Shown in pieces: positions 33,346 to 41,267 of a stretch of 63,966 nt of DNA (the stretch's first letter is position 1; each line of letters starts with the position of its first letter). The notes under the pieces are model-generated. The model did not search any database. It saw only the letters and a list, made by a program, of their open reading frames with translations, and was not told the origin of the DNA. Position numbers and translations under genes: made by a program. Source of the DNA: an uncultured Prevotellaceae bacterium (GTDB lineage: Bacteria > Bacteroidota > Bacteroidia > Bacteroidales > Bacteroidaceae). The stretch lies in the NCBI GenBank assembly GCA_947166345.1, contig CAMVDU010000010.1, positions 1 to 63,966 of the forward strand, written 5' to 3'.

Positions 33346-34437
33346 TTATAGCAGGTCATACAGATAAAAACCGATATAGACCATCGTTCCCAATACGGCA
33401 GCAGCCAACAGCAGGGCAACCACCATCATGACGATGCGTCCCTTGCGGAAACGCTGCTCGTCGTCGGTCAGCTCGGGTTTAATGATCTCCTTCGTAGGCA
33501 TATCCTCTTTCTTGGTCTGATTGATAAAATCGATGGCGTTGACCAGGTTGGCATCGTTCTCACCCAGAAGGGTCGAGTACTTGGCAAACTTCACCAGGTC
33601 GGCAGTTAGGAACAACTGACGCAACTCGTCCAGCGACTTCGGGTCGTCGGTACTATTCAGTCGGTCTATGATCTCGGCACTGGTCATTTCCATCGCATTG
33701 AACCCATAGCGCTCGTTGATATACTGGCGCAAGGTATCGGTCAGTTTGGTGTAGTATGTTTTCTGGTCATCTGATGCTGACAACTTCTCTGCCTTAATCT
33801 GGTTGATAGAACGCATGGCTTTCAGATGAGGCAGTTCACGTTTGATGACGCGCACCATTCTGACGATAGGCTTATGAAGCAGTAGTCGATAGACGATAAA
33901 GATGAACAACGCAGCCAGCCACGGCAGGAATGTGGTGGTCACAAGTCCCTGTGTCCATCCGTCTTCCTCCCAGTTGAATTCCACGTCCTCCACATCCTTC
34001 GGTCCATAGTATTTCGGTCCGTTATACTGTTCTACGAAGGTGGTATCCACATCGACCGACAGCACCTTCAGCGGGATGGGGTTCGTTTCATACACGGTCG
34101 TATCAACCATCACCTTGAAGGGCGGGATAACGTAGATTGTGTCCACGAACGAGGTGAGCACATAGGTGCGCGACTGGCGCAGTCTGCCATTGCCCAGATT
34201 CTCGTCAGGATTGATGATGGAACCCAGACACTCCACGTCGAGGGGTAGCAAGGTCTCTGTGGGAAACTGCACATTAGCATCTTTCTGAGCCTCAACGGTA
34301 ACCGTCAGAGGTACATGCTCGCCAATGAGTATCTCAGTGGCACCCAACCGTCCCTCGATCTTTGGCTTCTGGGCCTGAACACTCAGCGACAGACAACAGA
34401 GAAGGAATGCTATGTAGAGGTTCTTGAATTTCATCAT
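33346..34437 (-). CDS. Membrane protein of the moxR-bat cluster
   Basis: A 363-residue protein with a signal peptide (MMKFKNLYIAFLLCCLSLSV, cut near AQKP) and a beta-rich periplasmic part similar in style to the N-terminus of BatD (IEGRLGATEILIGEHVPLTV). A membrane helix follows near 160-180 (FLPWLAALFIFIVYRLLL), then a cytoplasmic helical domain with KTYYTKLTDTLRQYINERYG and TSAEIIDRLN. A last helix lies near 340-360 (IVMMVVALLLAAAVLGTMVY). The same cytoplasmic motif style occurs in BatD. The exact family name is not recalled; the conserved position between DUF58 and batA supports a structural role in the complex. The start overlaps the DUF58 stop (ATGA). Confidence 0.75.
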   Translation of the reverse strand: MMKFKNLYIAFLLCCLSLSVQAQKPKIEGRLGATEILIGEHVPLTVTVEAQKDANVQFPTETLLPLDVECLGSIINPDENLGNGRLRQSRTYVLTSFVDTIYVIPPFKVMVDTTVYETNPIPLKVLSVDVDTTFVEQYNGPKYYGPKDVEDVEFNWEEDGWTQGLVTTTFLPWLAALFIFIVYRLLLHKPIVRMVRVIKRELPHLKAMRSINQIKAEKLSASDDQKTYYTKLTDTLRQYINERYGFNAMEMTSAEIIDRLNSTDDPKSLDELRQLFLTADLVKFAKYSTLLGENDANLVNAIDFINQTKKEDMPTKEIIKPELTDDEQRFRKGRIVMMVVALLLAAAVLGTMVYIGFYLYDLL

Positions 34438-35303
34438 GCTCGTTGTTTGAATAGAAGTAATAGCGACTTCACATAATCCTCATCAGTAGCGATGCTGACA
34501 TGGTCCACTCCGCTATGTGCCAAGGTATCATTCAGGTCGGCCTGGTGTTGCAGCCACTGTCTGTGGTACGACTGGCGCAGTTTCTTGCTCGAAGTATCGA
34601 CATAGCGTTCTTCGCCCGTCTCGGCATCAACCACACGCATCAGTCCAACGTTAGGCAGTTCCGTAGCACGCTTGTCATAGACCTGTATGGCCACCACATC
34701 GTGTTTGCGATTGGCAATGGTCAGTTGCTGCTGCAGGTTGGCCGGGTCGAAGAAGTCGCTCAAAAGGAAGGCGGTACAACGGCGCTTAGCCACACCCGTT
34801 AGGAACTCCACAGCCTTTCCAATATCGGTCAGCCGACTGTCGGCATGGAAGTCGAGCATCTCACGAATGATGTAGAGGATATGCTTGCGTCCCTTTTGTG
34901 GCGGAATGTACTTTTCAATCTTGTCAGAGAAGAAGATGACGCCGATTTTATCGTTGTTCTGGATAGCAGAAAAAGCCAGCGTGGCAGCAATCTCAGTCAC
35001 CATGTCGCGCTTCATCTGCTTCTGAGTGCCGAAATCAAGTGATCCGCTAACATCGACCAAGAGCATGACGGTCAACTCACGCTCCTCCTCAAACACCTTG
35101 ATATAAGGTTTGTTGAAGCGGGCCGTGACGTTCCAGTCGATGTCTCTCACATCGTCACCGTACTGGTATTCGCGCACCTCAGAGAAGGCCATACCCTTAC
35201 CTTTGAAGGCCGTGTGGTACTGACCTGCAAAGATATTGGCGCTTAACCTGCGAGTCTTGATTTCTATCTGGCGAACCTTCTTGAGTATCTCCGATGTTTC
35301 CAT
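34434..35303 (-). CDS. DUF58 domain protein of the moxR cluster
   Basis: A 289-residue soluble protein of the DUF58 family, always found with MoxR ATPases and VWA proteins. The signature AGQYHTAFKGKGMAFSEVRE, then YQYGDDVRDIDWNVTARFNK, is present near residues 27-66, followed by a VWA-like fold with VDVSGSLDFG (D-x-S-x-S). There are no membrane helices. The frame begins with GTG-ATG; the ATG at 35303 is taken. It overlaps the next gene by 4 nt and follows moxR after a spacer holding a TTCACTTTT run. It probably acts as an adaptor between MoxR and the Bat membrane proteins, an inference from cluster conservation. Confidence 0.9.
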   Translation of the reverse strand: METSEILKKVRQIEIKTRRLSANIFAGQYHTAFKGKGMAFSEVREYQYGDDVRDIDWNVTARFNKPYIKVFEEERELTVMLLVDVSGSLDFGTQKQMKRDMVTEIAATLAFSAIQNNDKIGVIFFSDKIEKYIPPQKGRKHILYIIREMLDFHADSRLTDIGKAVEFLTGVAKRRCTAFLLSDFFDPANLQQQLTIANRKHDVVAIQVYDKRATELPNVGLMRVVDAETGEERYVDTSSKKLRQSYHRQWLQHQADLNDTLAHSGVDHVSIATDEDYVKSLLLLFKQRA

Positions 35304-35353
35304 CACCTAAGCGGTAGCAAATTATTCACTTTTAACTCTTTACTTTTCACTTC

Positions 35354-36349
35354 TTAGGGCACTTCCACCTTGTTGATGACCTGACTGATAATGTCCTCGC
35401 TGGTCATATTCGAAGCCTCGGCCTCGTAGGTCAGACCGATGCGGTGGCGCAGCACGTCGTGGGCCACAGCACGCACATCCTCGGGCACCACATAACCGCG
35501 ACGTTTGATGAAGGCGTAGGCGCGGGCTGCCTTGGCCAGATTGATAGAGGCACGAGGCGAACCGCCGAAAGCAATCATATCCTTCAGTTCTTTCAGTCCA
35601 TAACGGTCAGGATAGCGGGTGGCAAAGACGATGTCGGCAATATACTGTTCAATTTTCTCGTCAAGATAGACTTCGCGCACCACCTCGCGAGCCTTGATAA
35701 TCTCCTGTGCGGTGGTGACGGGCAACACCTTGGGCAGACCTTCACCAATGTTCTCGCGGATAATCTTCTTCTCTTCCTCAAGCGACGGATAGCCGATGAC
35801 CACCTTCAGCATGAAACGGTCCATCTGAGCCTCGGGTAAGGGATAGGTTCCTTCCTGTTCAATGGGGTTCTGAGTAGCCATCACAAGGAAGGGCGACGGC
35901 AACTGGAACGTGTCGCTGCCAATGGTCACCTGCTTCTCCTGCATAGCTTCGAGCAGGGCGCTCTGTACCTTGGCAGGGGCACGGTTGATTTCATCGGCCA
36001 ACACGAAGTTAGCAAATACGGGACCTTTCTTCACCAGGAACTTCTCGTCCTTCTGCGAATAGATCATCGTACCTGTCACGTCGGCGGGCAACAGGTCGGG
36101 TGTGAACTGTATGCGGCTGTAGTCAGCATCGATGAGCTGCGACAGCGTCTTGATGGCCAGCGTTTTGGCCAGTCCAGGCACACCCTCAAGGAGAATGTTG
36201 CCGTCGCTAAGCAGACCGATGAGCAGGGCATCCACCAGATGGCGCTGTCCTACGATGACGCGGTCCATGCCCGTTACTAAGTTGGTGACAAACTGACTCT
36301 GTTGTTCTATGCGGATGTTCAGTTCGCGAATGTCAATATTTTCTGCCAT
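35354..36349 (-). CDS. moxR: MoxR-family AAA+ ATPase
   Basis: A 331-residue AAA+ chaperone-like ATPase. Walker A is ILLEGVPGLAKT (about residues 53-64), Walker B FVLADEINRAP (about 112-122) and sensor 1 lies in FLVMATQNPIEQEGTYPLPE. The arginine-finger region is AQMDRFMLKV, and the C-terminal lid contains GGSPRASINLAKAARAYAF and sensor 2. MoxR proteins remodel VWA-containing partners, and here those genes follow directly (DUF58, batA, batB). It is preceded by the HU-LysM gene (12-nt gap), tying the cluster to that protein. Confidence 0.95.
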   Translation of the reverse strand: MAENIDIRELNIRIEQQSQFVTNLVTGMDRVIVGQRHLVDALLIGLLSDGNILLEGVPGLAKTLAIKTLSQLIDADYSRIQFTPDLLPADVTGTMIYSQKDEKFLVKKGPVFANFVLADEINRAPAKVQSALLEAMQEKQVTIGSDTFQLPSPFLVMATQNPIEQEGTYPLPEAQMDRFMLKVVIGYPSLEEEKKIIRENIGEGLPKVLPVTTAQEIIKAREVVREVYLDEKIEQYIADIVFATRYPDRYGLKELKDMIAFGGSPRASINLAKAARAYAFIKRRGYVVPEDVRAVAHDVLRHRIGLTYEAEASNMTSEDIISQVINKVEVP

Positions 36350-36361
36350 TTCTGTAGTATA

Positions 36362-37408
36362 TTAATTCTTCTTTAATCTCCTTTTAACCGACTGCTTGGT
36401 CTCAAGCTTTGGTATCTTTATCTGCTGACCAGGTTCCAGTTTGGTATCCTTTGTAAAACCATTATACACCTCGATATAGCTGATCATGGCCTGCTCTGCA
36501 CCGAAGTGGCGACGTGAAATGAGTCTCAGGGTCTCGCCTTCCTTCAAAGTGACTATCTCTTTCAGACCGGTGATATAGTAAGCACCCAGTCTTACGCGAC
36601 TGTCCATAGCCTCGTACTTCAGATATTCAGCGGGGATTTGACCATCGGCGGTCGGCTGCTGGCTATCAGCCGTTGGCTGTTCGCTATTAGCAGTTGACTG
36701 CTCTTGGCTGTTAGCTGTTGGCTGTTCTGTCGTTTGACTGTTTGCCGCGGGCGTTTGGTTGTTGGCCGCCACTTGTTCGGTCTTTGCCTTTTGCTGTTCA
36801 GGAGCGGCAGGCGTCTTCTTATCATTCATGGTACCAAGATAGTAGCCCACGCCGAAGACGACAATGATAGCAGCTACCCATGGTAACCAGCGAAGCAACG
36901 GCTTCTTGGTGGGAGCGGGCTCTTCTTCCTCCTGAGGCATCGAGGCCTCCGATGGCTCTGATGGCTTCGAGGGCATCAATGGCATCGAGGGCTCCGAGGC
37001 CATCGAGGCCTCCGTAGCCTCCATTGGGGTCTCTTGTGGCTCCTGTGGCTCCTCCGGTGCATTCTCCTCCATATCCTCGAAGGTGACGCCCTCGTTCAGT
37101 ACCACGGTCTCAAACTGCGAGAAGGGCTTGTTCACCAATTCCTTCATGGCGGCATCGGGCGTAAAGGTCAGTTTTGAGTGACTGTCGATAGTAACGCGCT
37201 CACCAGTGTTGACATTGACGCTCTCGCGGGCGCCTACCTCTACCACCTTGAACGTTCCCAGTCCCTTCACCTTCACCTGACGGTCCTGGGCAATGCCCTC
37301 ACGAATCACATCGACCAGAGCTGAAATAAACTGTTGGGCTTCGCGTTTGCCCACACCATACTTCTCAACCAGAGCGGCTGCAAGCTCGCTAACGTTAATC
37401 TTTCCCAT
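36362..37408 (-). CDS. HU-like DNA-binding domain fused to membrane helix and LysM
   Basis: A 348-residue chimera. Residues 1-95 look like an HU/IHF subunit: MGKINVSELAAALVEKYGVG, REAQQFISALVDVIREGIAQ, VKVKGLGTFKVVEVGARESV, then a NTGERVTIDSHSKLTFTPDA DNA-arm region. About 96-160 is acidic and Glu/Pro/Ser/Met-rich. One membrane helix lies near 170-190 (LLRWLPWVAAIIVVFGVGYY). A Gln/Thr/Asn linker follows with repeated PTANSQ/PTADSQ units, then a LysM-like domain at about 285-335 (EIVTLKEGETLRLISRRHFG, VYNGFTKDTKLEPGQQIKIP). Positive residues before the helix suggest HU inside and LysM in the periplasm, where LysM binds peptidoglycan. The start overlaps the stop of the small HU gene (TAATG). 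Tethering DNA to the wall is inference. Confidence 0.85.
   Translation of the reverse strand: MGKINVSELAAALVEKYGVGKREAQQFISALVDVIREGIAQDRQVKVKGLGTFKVVEVGARESVNVNTGERVTIDSHSKLTFTPDAAMKELVNKPFSQFETVVLNEGVTFEDMEENAPEEPQEPQETPMEATEASMASEPSMPLMPSKPSEPSEASMPQEEEEPAPTKKPLLRWLPWVAAIIVVFGVGYYLGTMNDKKTPAAPEQQKAKTEQVAANNQTPAANSQTTEQPTANSQEQSTANSEQPTADSQQPTADGQIPAEYLKYEAMDSRVRLGAYYITGLKEIVTLKEGETLRLISRRHFGAEQAMISYIEVYNGFTKDTKLEPGQQIKIPKLETKQSVKRRLKKN
36640..36745 (-). repeat. CAGCCAACAGCTAACAGC-type coding repeat
   Basis: On the minus strand, imperfect 18-nt units (CAG CCA ACA GCT AAC AGC and variants) encode the PTANSQ-like linker of the HU-LysM protein. The same AACAGCTAACAGC word forms the end of lon and a related word lies in ftsY. 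Confidence 0.65.
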
Positions 37409-37695
37409 TACTCGTTTCCTCCTTTCTTGATTTCATCTTTCCACGAGGGGTTGGGCTTGAAACCCAGCACCAGTTTTGGCGGCACCAGCATGCGCTGACC
37501 GCTGACGGGGTTCACCATGATACGTTCCAGCTTTTTCTTCACTTCAAACATACCAAAATTGGGCAACTGCACGGCATCGCCCTCCATGAAACTGTCGCCC
37601 ATAGCGCTGAGCAACGTGTCAACGAAAGCTTGCGTGTCTGCAAGCTTCCTGCCTGTACGCTTCGACAGTTCTGCAATAAACTCCTTGTTATTCAT
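37408..37695 (-). CDS. HU-family DNA-binding protein
   Basis: A 95-residue HU/IHF-type nucleoid protein from MNNKEFIAELSKRTGRKLAD. It has the dimerisation helices, FMEGDAVQLPNFGMFEVKKK, and the DNA arm with VNPVSGQRMLVPPKLVLGFK, where the proline at the arm tip sits in a NP-x-S/T-G context. A TTG at 37704 is possible but would start 1 nt beyond the rimO stop; the ATG at 37695 gives the canonical MN(K)-EFI start. The stop overlaps the ATG of the larger HU-LysM protein, so the two are translationally coupled and could form heterodimers. Confidence 0.9.
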   Translation of the reverse strand: MNNKEFIAELSKRTGRKLADTQAFVDTLLSAMGDSFMEGDAVQLPNFGMFEVKKKLERIMVNPVSGQRMLVPPKLVLGFKPNPSWKDEIKKGGNE

Positions 37696-37700
37696 ATTAA

Positions 37701-38996
37701 TCAAAAATTAATTTTTCCAAATAAATCAAACGCCTCGTAGTCATAGATGGTCACGTCGTAGAATTCACCAATGTTCAGATGGCCTTCGCTCACGGGTATC
37801 AGCACCTCGGGATCAACCTCGGGCGAGCTGTACTCGGTACGGCCTATATAGTAGTCGCCTTCCAGTCGGTCAACGACAACGGTCATTGTCTGACCCACGC
37901 GACTTTCTGCCACCTCGGTAGCTATGCGCTGCTGCAGACGCATCAGGCGGTCCAGACGTTGTTGTTTCACCTCTTCAGGCACATTGTCCTCGTAGTGCTC
38001 GGCGGCATAGGTGCCCTCTTCCTCTGAATAGGCAAAGGCGCCCATGCGCTCAAAGTGAGCCCAACGGGTAAAATCGAGCAACTGCTGGTAGTTCTCGTCG
38101 GTCTCACCAGGGAAGCCCACCATCAAAGTGGTGCGCAACGTGATGCCGGGCACCTCCTTGCGGATGCGCTCAATCATGGTGCGCGTCTCCTGGTCGGTAA
38201 TATTGCGTCGCATGCGACTGAGCATATTGTCGCTGGCATGCTGCAGGGCTATATCGAGGTATTTGCACACATTGTCCTTCTCACGCATCACGCGCAATAG
38301 GTCCCAGGGGAAGTGTGTGGGATAGGCGTAGTGCAGACGAATCCACCTGACGCCCTCTATATCGGCCATGCGCTCCACCAGCTCGGCAATCTTCTGTTCA
38401 CCGTAGAGGTCCACGCCGTAGTAGGTCAGTTCCTGGGCAATAACATTAAACTCCTTCACGCCACGCTTCACCAGTGCCTTCACCTCGTCGAGAATATCTT
38501 CCATCGTGCGACTCTTATGACGGCCTGTGATCAAAGGGATTGCGCAATAGGCGCAGGTACGGTCGCAGCCCTCGCTGATCTTGATGTAGGTATAGTGTGA
38601 CGGCGTGGTCAAGTGGCGAGCCCACCCAAGCCCTTCCAAAGGATGGGTTTTCAAATCATCTAACAGTTGCTTATAATTGAACTTCCCATACCAGCCATCA
38701 ACCTCGGGAATCTCCTGTTCCAGGTCAGCCAGATAGCGTTCCGACAGACAGCCCATCACGTAGAGGCGCTCTACCTCTCCGCGATGTTTGCGTTCTACCT
38801 GTTCGAGGATGGTGTTGATGCTCTCCTCCTTGGCGTCGGCGATGAAACCGCAGGTATTGATGACGACGATGTCGCCTTGGGGGGCATCGCTGTCGTGGGT
38901 TACACTATAGCCTGCAGCCTCGAACATGCCCATCAGCATCTCCGAGTCCACCAGATTCTTCGAGCACCCTAAGGAAATAAAATCAACGGTCTTCAT
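37701..38996 (-). CDS. rimO: Ribosomal protein S12 methylthiotransferase RimO
   Basis: Radical-SAM enzyme that methylthiolates an aspartate of ribosomal protein S12. The 431-residue product has the N-terminal MTTase domain (DFISLGCSKNLVDSEMLMG with NTCGFI, three Cys for one cluster) and the radical SAM motif in KISEGCDRTCAYCAIPLITG (C-x3-C-x2-C, near residue 145). A TRAM domain ends the protein (GQTMTVVVDRLEGDYYIGRT). RimO rather than MiaB is favoured by SLGCSKNLVDSE and GCDRTCAYCAIP. A GTG precedes the ATG by one codon; the ATG is taken. It follows ftsY and precedes HU in the same run. Confidence 0.95.
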   Translation of the reverse strand: MKTVDFISLGCSKNLVDSEMLMGMFEAAGYSVTHDSDAPQGDIVVINTCGFIADAKEESINTILEQVERKHRGEVERLYVMGCLSERYLADLEQEIPEVDGWYGKFNYKQLLDDLKTHPLEGLGWARHLTTPSHYTYIKISEGCDRTCAYCAIPLITGRHKSRTMEDILDEVKALVKRGVKEFNVIAQELTYYGVDLYGEQKIAELVERMADIEGVRWIRLHYAYPTHFPWDLLRVMREKDNVCKYLDIALQHASDNMLSRMRRNITDQETRTMIERIRKEVPGITLRTTLMVGFPGETDENYQQLLDFTRWAHFERMGAFAYSEEEGTYAAEHYEDNVPEEVKQQRLDRLMRLQQRIATEVAESRVGQTMTVVVDRLEGDYYIGRTEYSSPEVDPEVLIPVSEGHLNIGEFYDVTIYDYEAFDLFGKINF

Positions 38997-39017
38997 CACG
39001 GCGGAAGCAAATTATCA

Positions 39018-39980
39018 CTATTCACTACCCTTAAACAGCGAGTCCACAAAGTCCTTGCGGTCAAACTCCTGCAGGTCTTCCATACCCTCGCCTAAGCCGA
39101 TGTACTTCACAGGCACCTGCAATTGGTCGCTGATGCCGATGACCACACCACCCTTGGCCGTACCGTCGAGCTTCGTAATGGCCAGCGCCGTGATCTGCGT
39201 GACGGCAGCAAACTGTCGGGCCTGCTCAAAGGCGTTCTGTCCGGTAGAGCCGTCCAGCACCAACAGCACCTCGTGGGGTGCGTCGGGAATCACCTTCTTC
39301 ATCACCTCTTTGATCTTTTTCAGCTCGTTCATCAGTCCCACCTTGTTGTGCAGACGACCGGCAGTATCAATGAGCACCACGTCAGCACCATTAGCCTTGG
39401 CGCTCTGCAGCGTGTCGAAGGCCACGGAGGCAGGGTCAGAACCCATCTGCTGCTTCACCACGGGCACTCCTACCCGTTCACCCCAGATGCACAGTTGCTC
39501 AACGGCAGCGGCACGGAACGTGTCGGCAGCGCCAAGATACACTTTCTTGCCCTGTTGTTTAAACTGCCACGCCAGCTTGCCGATAGTCGTGGTCTTGCCC
39601 ACGCCGTTCACGCCAACTACAAGAATCACGTAGGGATTGTTGGCTGTAGGCTCCTGAATATTTACCGTTGACTGATTCTCCGTTTCTGCAAGTAGAGCTG
39701 CAATCTCTTCACGCAAAATATTGTTCAACTCGGTGGTTGATACATATTTGTCGCGGGCCACGCGCTTTTCGATGCGTTCAATGATTTTCAGCGTCGTATC
39801 CACGCCCACATCGCTGGTAATGAGCACCTCTTCCAGGTTGTCAAGCACATCGTCGTCAACCTTCGACTTACCTGCCACGGCACGTGCCAGTTTATCGAAT
39901 ACCGAGGTCTTGGTCTTCTCTAGACCCTTGTCCAGCGTCTCCTGTTGTTTCTTCTTGTTGAAAAGTCCGAATAATGCCAT
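39018..39980 (-). CDS. ftsY: Signal recognition particle receptor FtsY
   Basis: SRP receptor GTPase that brings ribosomes to the inner membrane. The 320-residue product lacks the long acidic A domain of E. coli FtsY and begins MALFGLFNKKKQQETLDKGL with a short amphipathic lead. The NG domain shows G1 VVGVNGVGKTTTIGKLA, VYLGAADTFRAAAVEQL, G3 VLIDTAGRLHNK, G4 ITKLDGTAKGGV and the final GIGEGMEDLQEFDRKDFVDS-type closing segment (here GLGEGMEDLQ). A linker QSTVNIQEPTANN near residue 105 is coded by a sequence related to the AACAGCTAACAGC repeat. A -7 box lies at 40026-40019, and the gene heads the long minus-strand run. Confidence 0.96.
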   Translation of the reverse strand: MALFGLFNKKKQQETLDKGLEKTKTSVFDKLARAVAGKSKVDDDVLDNLEEVLITSDVGVDTTLKIIERIEKRVARDKYVSTTELNNILREEIAALLAETENQSTVNIQEPTANNPYVILVVGVNGVGKTTTIGKLAWQFKQQGKKVYLGAADTFRAAAVEQLCIWGERVGVPVVKQQMGSDPASVAFDTLQSAKANGADVVLIDTAGRLHNKVGLMNELKKIKEVMKKVIPDAPHEVLLVLDGSTGQNAFEQARQFAAVTQITALAITKLDGTAKGGVVIGISDQLQVPVKYIGLGEGMEDLQEFDRKDFVDSLFKGSE

Positions 39981-40018
39981 ATTTTATTTTGTCTTTATTT
40001 CGTGTATATAACAACGTG

Positions 40019-40026
40019 CAAAGGTA
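40019..40026 (-). promoter_or_regulatory. -7 promoter box of ftsY
   Basis: TACCTTTG on the minus strand, 38 nt before the ftsY ATG. A clear -33 TTTG is not seen, so the match is partial. Confidence 0.5.
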
Positions 40027-40153
40027 CAAATAAAAACGGATTTCCCTACACCCTATAACATTTCTTTAGTCGGTTTTAACAAAGTTAAAGGGAAATTTTA
40101 GTAATGCGAGCGTTGGAAGGCCTTATAAAGGAAGCGTGAACTCAAAACTGAAT

Positions 40154-40303
40154 ATCTTCCAATTCCAGTTATTCCAATTAAAAAAAGAGGTTGACAATCC
40201 CCCTTTATATAATATATAACTAATTAATAATTAGATAGTTATATATAAAATAGAAGAATTTGAAACATCCAAAAAATAATTGGAATAACTGGAATTGGAA
40301 GAT
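40154..40303. mobile_element. 150-bp element with perfect 27-bp terminal inverted repeats
   Basis: The arms 40154-40180 and 40277-40303 are perfect 27-nt complements, each holding TTCCAATTCCAGTTATTCC or its reverse. The 96-nt centre holds a second palindrome, ATATATAACTA (40212-40222) with TAGTTATATAT (40236-40246). No gene lies within. The form suits a MITE-like element or a long hairpin RNA. I saw no target-site duplication and no second copy in the window. Confidence 0.55.
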
Positions 40304-40494
40304 CCTAATGTTTAAAGATTATCTAAAATACTAAAAATCAACAAGTTATGATATTTGCTAACACAAGACAAATAAGTTATTTAGCCCCTGAAAGGAAAAA
40401 TATTGACAGAAATACTTCTCTAAAAGGCCAAAAAAGGCATCAAAAAGCTTTTTTGATGATTCCATCCGCTTTTGACGCACGAACCCGTTTCGAC

Positions 40495-40597
40495 GAGACG
40501 CTCCTTGCATGCCACCGAGACGCCCCTTGGTGAGCAAAAAGATACACTTTGTTGACCAAAGTGACGCTCCTTGCGATGCAAAGTGACGCTCTTTGGA
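40495..40597. repeat. GACGCTCCTTG array, copy 1
   Basis: Repeated words GAGACGCTCCTTGC, GAGACGCCCCTTGG, CAAAGTGACGCTCCTTG and CAAAGTGACGCTCTTTG. The last forms a CAAAG/CTTTG hairpin. The family recurs at 63748-63871. It ends 10 nt from the AlkD-like stop codon. Confidence 0.7.
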
Positions 40598-40607
40598 CGG
40601 TTTTACG

Positions 40608-41240
40608 TTACAACTGGAAGCCGTGGGAACGGAGGGCAGACTCCGCCAGACGGCGATGCATGAGGCTGAGGTCAGCAAAATGCTGGAGGGCAGCAAAGGC
40701 AGCCTTCTGGACAGAGAGTGAGGACGACGAGAGGGCTGTGAGTGCTTGGTCGATGAATTCGTTGATTCCACGCTCGTTGAGGTCCTGCTGTCGCATAAAA
40801 AGTCGGCTAAGAATATGATAGCCACAGAGCTGTGGCAGGTCGTCGGGCAGGGATATCCACAGGAAGGCTTTCTCGGCAGCGAAAGGCAGGCGCTGGTACA
40901 GGTTGAAGGCTGCCTGCTCAGCCACCTCGACAGTCGGTGTCTGCTCCATCCAGATATCGGCCACCTCGGACAGCATCTTCTCGGGTGGCATCAGCATGGT
41001 GGCAAGGATCTTGCACTCACGCACATTCTCTTTCCACAGGGCTATGGCAAGGTCATAGAGAGCGTCCTCCGTGTCAACAGACAGCTTGATTTCATCGGCC
41101 ATCTCGCGCAGTCGGGGCAGCGTAGCACCCCAGTTGAGATGGTAGTTAAGTCCCTTATCACGCATGGACTGTGCTGTAGCGCCGTCCATCATCTGACGGA
41201 ACGACTGCTTAATCTCCTTCACCTTATTATTGATGTCCAT
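40608..41240 (-). CDS. AlkD-like DNA alkylation repair HEAT-repeat protein
   Basis: A 210-residue all-helical protein. The segments GLNYHLNWGATLPRLREMAD, TEDALYDLAIALWKENVREC and KILATMLMPPEKMLSEVADI match the start of AlkD-type HEAT repeats, where the L-W-x-x-x-x-R-E-x-(R/K) motif shapes the DNA groove. Later helices (INEFIDQALTALSSSSLSVQ) continue the repeat. AlkD excises N3- and N7-alkylated purines. Whether this member keeps glycosylase residues cannot be decided by eye, and it could be a non-catalytic relative. It lies 27 nt after the DPP III gene and is probably last in that operon. Confidence 0.75.
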   Translation of the reverse strand: MDINNKVKEIKQSFRQMMDGATAQSMRDKGLNYHLNWGATLPRLREMADEIKLSVDTEDALYDLAIALWKENVRECKILATMLMPPEKMLSEVADIWMEQTPTVEVAEQAAFNLYQRLPFAAEKAFLWISLPDDLPQLCGYHILSRLFMRQQDLNERGINEFIDQALTALSSSSLSVQKAAFAALQHFADLSLMHRRLAESALRSHGFQL

Positions 41241-41267
41241 AATCTAAACTCCTACACTCCTAAACTC

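Larger units (their letters stand above)
39981..40607. other. 627-bp non-coding region between ftsY and the AlkD-like gene
   Basis: No credible gene is present; short frames here are repeat translations. The region holds the ftsY -7 box (40019-40026), a large inverted-repeat element (40154-40303), a palindromic ATCAAAAAGCTTTTTTGAT stretch (about 40439-40457) and an array of GACGCTCCTTG words (40495-40597). Confidence 0.75.

Noticed and set aside
40348..40533. 61-residue frame in the 40-kb intergenic region
   Set aside because: It runs through the hairpin and the GACGCTCC array and has no protein-like features.
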